Source: Bacteroidota bacterium
GTDB taxonomy: Bacteria > Bacteroidota > Bacteroidia > Flavobacteriales > Flavobacteriaceae
DNA: 8,648 nt
NCBI GenBank assembly: GCA_022601215.1
Contig: JAHZIZ010000377.1
Coordinates: 1 to 8,648, forward strand
Direction of reading: 5' to 3'
Part shown: positions 5,757 through 8,648 of the stretch, in pieces
How the letters are laid out: each line of letters opens with the position of its first letter
Position numbering within the stretch: position 1 is the first letter of the stretch
The notes under the pieces: generated by a model
Database searches by the model: none
What the model was told of the DNA's origin: nothing
The model's input: the letters and a program-made list of their open reading frames with translations, nothing else
Position numbers and translations under genes: made by a program

Positions 5757-8087
5757 TTATCTCACAATCATAATCTTGGAAACTTTAGTTTCTAAGGCAT
5801 CGTCGGTAGTAATCATTACCACATAGACTCCAGAAGCCACTTTATATTGTCCAAATGCTTTGGTGTCCCATTGTACACTTCCTCCTTGACTTGTTGTTTC
5901 AAACACAAGATTCCCTTCTATGTCGGTTATCTTTACATTCGCTCTCGCCGTTAAGCCATCGATGGTAACATTGCCAGTAAATCCAGGGCGTACTGGATTT
6001 GGAAAAGCATAAACATTTTCAAGATCATCCTGAGGCGCTGTGGAGGTGCCTTCAAATGCAACCAATCCATTAACGGTAGCAAAATATACTCGACCTGTTA
6101 CTTCATCTATGGCAATATCTTGAACATTATTTGATGGTAATGGCGAATTATCTTTTGTAAAACGAAGCAGTGTTTCTTGTCCATTCGGAGATAAATAAAA
6201 TACTCCAGATGTGGCGGTTGCAATCCACTTGTTATTTGATCCATCAACCTGAATATCTGTTATGGTCTGTTGAAAAAGCAATTCCTGAGGTACGCCATTA
6301 TCTAAAATAATAATTTCTTGAGCCTCTACAGTCCCTCCTTCTTCAAAGAAGCCTCCTACATTAAAGAGCACTCTTAATCCTCTCTTTGTACCAATCCACA
6401 GCCTATTCTGTCTATCTAAAGCAATGGCTCGTGAGTTTTTATTTGGCAGATTCCCATTTCCATCTCCCTCTGTGATTTTATTAAACGCTCCTGTAGCCGG
6501 ATTGTACCCTACTACACCATTGTTTGCTGAACTCATAAACACAAAACCTTCTCTGCTTATTTTCATATCGATGAAGGCCTGATCTCCTAAGGGATCTAGG
6601 AAATCACTAATGTCAACTTTTTGAAATTGATTTGGCCCTGTTTGTCTTAGAATAGCATCATTTGATAACGCCTGAGTAACCCATAAACTTCCCTGACTAT
6701 CATAATCTGCACCATACAGACGAATACCAGCATTTCGAGGAGGATCATTTGGATTTGGAGCTGGGAAGAGCACTTCTTCCAAATTACTATTTGTCTCATC
6801 TAGAAAAGCATCTGGTGTCTGATCATTAATACGTAATAGGCCTCCTAAAAAAGAACACATATAGACTTCATTAGGATCGTTTGGATTGATTATGACATTT
6901 ACAAAATCTGTAGGATTATTGTCTGAAGATAGACTTTCCAATTGTTCATAAGGAATATTAGTCCAAGCTTCCTCTCTCAAATTACTAATACCGAATTGGC
7001 TTGGGTTTGGGGTAAAAGGGTTATTGTTCGCATCTACTTCACCAAAGGTCACCCAGAGTTGCCCTGGCGATGTATCGAGTGCAAAAGGTTTATTTAAGAT
7101 GGGGCCGTCAGGTAGTGCTTGTGTCACTTGCGTAGTTCCAAAAGGTACGATAAGAAGACCATCATTGATCGTTCCCAAATAAAAAGTATTGCCAAACGAA
7201 ATCCCAGACTGAAGTTGAAAATCAAAATCAGGCAAGGTATTATTCACAACAGATTCAAGGCTATACCCAAGGCCATAAGCTCTAATAGAGCCCGCCTGAG
7301 TAATGGTTAGCACATCGTCTACTGTTCTAAAATCTCTTATTCTACTAGAAAGCGTCTCAATTGTTGTAAATCCAACACCTTCATCATACAAAGCAACACT
7401 ATTATTAGCTCTCGCAATATAAATTTCGTCACCTAATGTCTGAATTCCCGTGATACTACCAGTAGAAATGGTCTCCCATTGAGCAAAATCAATAAGGTTA
7501 TCATCATTGACCATTGCCCTTTTCACACCAAAAACACTAGAAGACGCATAAATATAGGGTTCTAAAACTGTAGTCTGAGTTATAATGACCTGTGCTCCTA
7601 AATCACCAATAAAATAGGTGTCTCCAAATTCTAATCGTTGAAGATCAAACAATGAAATACCAAAATCTGTTGATATGTACAGATTGCCATCAAATTCAAA
7701 GAAATCATTGATAGTTTTCCTATCTGGCGGAATGGTGGGTTTCTCAAAAATATCAACGATGTTTAAGATCCCCTCCTCATCATCAACTATAACATCGAGT
7801 AATCCATTTTCATAACCTACCACTAAAACCCCAAAACCTTCGCTATAATAAATACTAGAAATTTCCTCTCCAGAAAGTCCATTAATTGTAGAAATGGTCT
7901 CAATTTCTCTGGTAATAAGATCATAGGTGAAAACAGAGTTTTCTGCCGCAACATATACCTTTTCGCTACTTTTAGATATTGCCTTCACCGATACATAGGA
8001 AAAAAAACCCTTCCAAGTATCTTCAAAATTCTGAGCAGCAAGAAAACTACTACATAAAAAAAGTAGGCAAGCAATATATTGTTTCAT
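5757..8087 (-). CDS. porZ: PorZ-like T9SS surface protein with beta-propeller repeats and type A sorting domain
   Basis: In Porphyromonas gingivalis, PorZ is an essential surface part of the type IX secretion attachment complex (with PorU, PorV, PorQ); it has two seven-bladed propellers and a C-terminal beta-sandwich and is linked to recognition of anionic LPS. This 776-residue protein has the same architecture and, as I recall, the same length. Residues 1-18 or 19 form a signal peptide (MKQY..., LFLCSSFLAAQ). Blade-like repeats of the pattern g-hxYhxtxxGhxxF occur throughout, for example EKVYVAAENSVFTYD (42-56), GNLYISTDFGISLFD (134-148), NRLWIGTKRGLRVLF (561-575), NKWIATATSGVFYLS (619-633) and GRVYFATVNGLVAF (665-678). 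FGVLVVGYENGLLDVI (85-100) resembles the PorZ N-terminal propeller. A type A sorting domain starts at YAFPNPV (693) and ends with ASGVYVV and KIMIVR. Such proteins are sometimes labelled only 'two-component regulator propeller' or 'T9SS sorting domain' protein. Propeller plus sorting domain is clear; the PorZ identity is a likely inference. Confidence 0.78.
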   Translation of the reverse strand: MKQYIACLLFLCSSFLAAQNFEDTWKGFFSYVSVKAISKSSEKVYVAAENSVFTYDLITREIETISTINGLSGEEISSIYYSEGFGVLVVGYENGLLDVIVDDEEGILNIVDIFEKPTIPPDRKTINDFFEFDGNLYISTDFGISLFDLQRLEFGDTYFIGDLGAQVIITQTTVLEPYIYASSSVFGVKRAMVNDDNLIDFAQWETISTGSITGIQTLGDEIYIARANNSVALYDEGVGFTTIETLSSRIRDFRTVDDVLTITQAGSIRAYGLGYSLESVVNNTLPDFDFQLQSGISFGNTFYLGTINDGLLIVPFGTTQVTQALPDGPILNKPFALDTSPGQLWVTFGEVDANNNPFTPNPSQFGISNLREEAWTNIPYEQLESLSSDNNPTDFVNVIINPNDPNEVYMCSFLGGLLRINDQTPDAFLDETNSNLEEVLFPAPNPNDPPRNAGIRLYGADYDSQGSLWVTQALSNDAILRQTGPNQFQKVDISDFLDPLGDQAFIDMKISREGFVFMSSANNGVVGYNPATGAFNKITEGDGNGNLPNKNSRAIALDRQNRLWIGTKRGLRVLFNVGGFFEEGGTVEAQEIIILDNGVPQELLFQQTITDIQVDGSNNKWIATATSGVFYLSPNGQETLLRFTKDNSPLPSNNVQDIAIDEVTGRVYFATVNGLVAFEGTSTAPQDDLENVYAFPNPVRPGFTGNVTIDGLTARANVKITDIEGNLVFETTSQGGSVQWDTKAFGQYKVASGVYVVMITTDDALETKVSKIMIVR

Positions 8088-8152
8088 AAAAGCAACCGAT
8101 TATTCTATCTTCATAAACACGCTAAAATAGGAATTATTGCGGTACTAAACCT
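8088..8152 (-). promoter_or_regulatory. Leader region of the porZ-like/recO/receptor unit
   Basis: These 65 bases between the gdhA terminator and the porZ-like start codon are the only non-coding space upstream of the three-gene unit, so its promoter is expected here unless transcription reads through from gdhA. On the minus strand, TATTTTAG (8129-8122) resembles the Bacteroidota -7 element TAnnTTTG with one mismatch, but no TTG -33 element stands at the usual spacing. No Shine-Dalgarno sequence precedes the ATG. The location is well supported; the exact element is not. Confidence 0.25.
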
Positions 8153-8182
8153 AAAAAGGTTGTCCTGTTGGACAACCTTTTT
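8153..8182 (-). terminator. Rho-independent terminator downstream of gdhA
   Basis: AAAAAGGTTGTCC (8153-8165) pairs perfectly with GGACAACCTTTTT (8170-8182) around the four-base loop TGTT, giving a 13-bp stem with a GC-containing core. It begins 21 bases past the gdhA stop codon on the minus strand, where transcription ends in TTTTT. On the plus strand the run is longer (TTTTTTT to 8184), so the hairpin could work in both directions. It separates gdhA from the porZ-like unit. Confidence 0.9.
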
Positions 8183-8203
8183 TTATTCTATACAAACATG
8201 ATT

Positions 8204-8648
8204 CTATACGACTCCTTGGTCTAACATGGCGTCAGCCACTTTTACAAACCCTGCTACGTTCGCTCCTTTTACATAATCTACATATCCATCTCCATCTTTA
8301 CCATACTTTACGCAGGCTGCATGAATATCATTCATAATTGTATGTAGTTTTTGGTCTACTTCTTCTCTACTCCAATTTAAACGAAGTGAGTTCTGAGACA
8401 TTTCTAATCCTGAAGTAGCTACACCACCGGCGTTAGATGCCTTTCCAGGTGAAAACAAAATTTTAGCATTTTGAAATACTTCGATCGCTTCTGGCGTGCA
8501 AGGCATATTAGCTCCTTCACTCACACAAAAACAACCGTTATCAACAAGTGTTTTAGCTTCAGCATCATTCAACTCATTCTGAGTAGCACACGGCAACGCA
8601 ATATCACAAGTAACAGACCACGGACGCTCACCAGCCACATACGTTGCT
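8204..8648 (-). CDS. gdhA: Glutamate dehydrogenase (probably NADP-specific), C-terminal part, cut by window edge
   Basis: Cytoplasmic enzyme interconverting 2-oxoglutarate plus ammonium and glutamate. About 147 residues, roughly the last third of a family of about 447, are visible, and they align closely by eye with E. coli GdhA: RPWSVTCDIALPCATQNELN, then EGANMPCTPEA, then SPGKASNAGGVATSGLEMSQ, then a long helix LHTIMNDIHAACVKYG, and the end GANVAGFVKVADAMLDQGVV. The serine of the TSGLEMSQN motif (codon at 8413-8411) corresponds to the one binding the substrate gamma-carboxylate in class I enzymes. The reading frame stays open to the window edge (…A-T-Y-V-A-G-E-R-P-W), so the GTG at 8638 is an internal valine codon and not a start. 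The cofactor choice rests on family resemblance, because the region that decides it lies outside the window. The stop is TAG, followed by a strong terminator. Confidence 0.96.
   Translation of the reverse strand, partial: ATYVAGERPWSVTCDIALPCATQNELNDAEAKTLVDNGCFCVSEGANMPCTPEAIEVFQNAKILFSPGKASNAGGVATSGLEMSQNSLRLNWSREEVDQKLHTIMNDIHAACVKYGKDGDGYVDYVKGANVAGFVKVADAMLDQGVV

Larger units (their letters stand above)
2616..8087 (-). other. Putative three-gene transcription unit: porZ-like, recO, TonB-dependent receptor
   Basis: Three minus-strand genes follow each other with almost no spacing: the porZ-like stop TAA (5759-5757), one base, then the recO ATG (5755); the recO stop TAA (5038-5036), two bases, then the receptor ATG (5033). 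Neither junction has a recognisable Shine-Dalgarno site, terminator or promoter. This geometry suggests one mRNA with termination-reinitiation coupling. The unit is bounded upstream by the gdhA terminator at 8153-8182 and downstream by the convergent ppc gene. Co-transcription is inferred from spacing, not demonstrated. Confidence 0.75.

Noticed and set aside
8030..8087. PorZ-like protein as a lipoprotein through Cys12 in its signal peptide
   Set aside because: The residues before Cys12 (LFL) do not form a lipobox, and the AAQ cleavage site plus the C-terminal sorting domain indicate ordinary Sec export followed by T9SS.
8204..8638. Reading the gdhA fragment as a complete 144-residue protein starting at GTG 8638
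   Set aside because: The frame is open beyond the GTG to the window edge, and the codons there fit glutamate dehydrogenase; the GTG is an internal valine codon.
1..8648. Mobile element, CRISPR array, defence island or prophage
   Set aside because: No transposase, integrase, terminal inverted repeats, regularly spaced repeats, tRNA or phage gene is visible; all coding space is taken by chromosomal-type genes.

Overview
The window looks like a chromosomal segment from a member of the Bacteroidota, most likely Flavobacteriaceae. Three things point there: an AT-rich genome with tightly packed genes and almost no Shine-Dalgarno sequences; a TonB-dependent receptor with an N-terminal carboxypeptidase-regulatory-like domain; and a protein built of beta-propeller repeats that ends in a type IX secretion (T9SS) type A sorting domain, a secretion system confined to this phylum. 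I cannot name the genus from sequence alone.

Layout: (1) 52-2619, plus strand, a complete phosphoenolpyruvate carboxylase gene (ppc). (2) 2616-8087, minus strand, a compact three-gene unit transcribed from right to left: a PorZ-like T9SS surface protein (8087-5757), then recO (5755-5036), then a TonB-dependent outer-membrane receptor (5033-2616). The gaps inside the unit are 1 and 2 nt, and the receptor stop codon overlaps the ppc stop codon tail to tail. (3) 8153-8182, a perfect 13-bp hairpin with T-tracts, the terminator of (4) 8204-8648, minus strand, the C-terminal third of glutamate dehydrogenase (gdhA), which runs off the right edge of the window.

The flanking genes are central metabolism: PEPC makes oxaloacetate anaplerotically, and GDH assimilates ammonium onto 2-oxoglutarate. 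The middle unit combines a cell-surface secretion component, a RecFOR recombination mediator and an outer-membrane transporter. The three are so tightly packed that they are probably co-transcribed and translationally coupled, although their functions have no obvious link.

No mobile element, CRISPR array, tRNA, rRNA, toxin-antitoxin or defence gene is visible. I do not see a clearly undescribed system. The points most worth a second look are the porZ-like/recO/receptor unit, a heme-receptor-like barrel with no histidine where heme ligands are expected, the altered catalytic loop of PEPC, and the terminator-free tail-to-tail overlap of ppc with the receptor gene.
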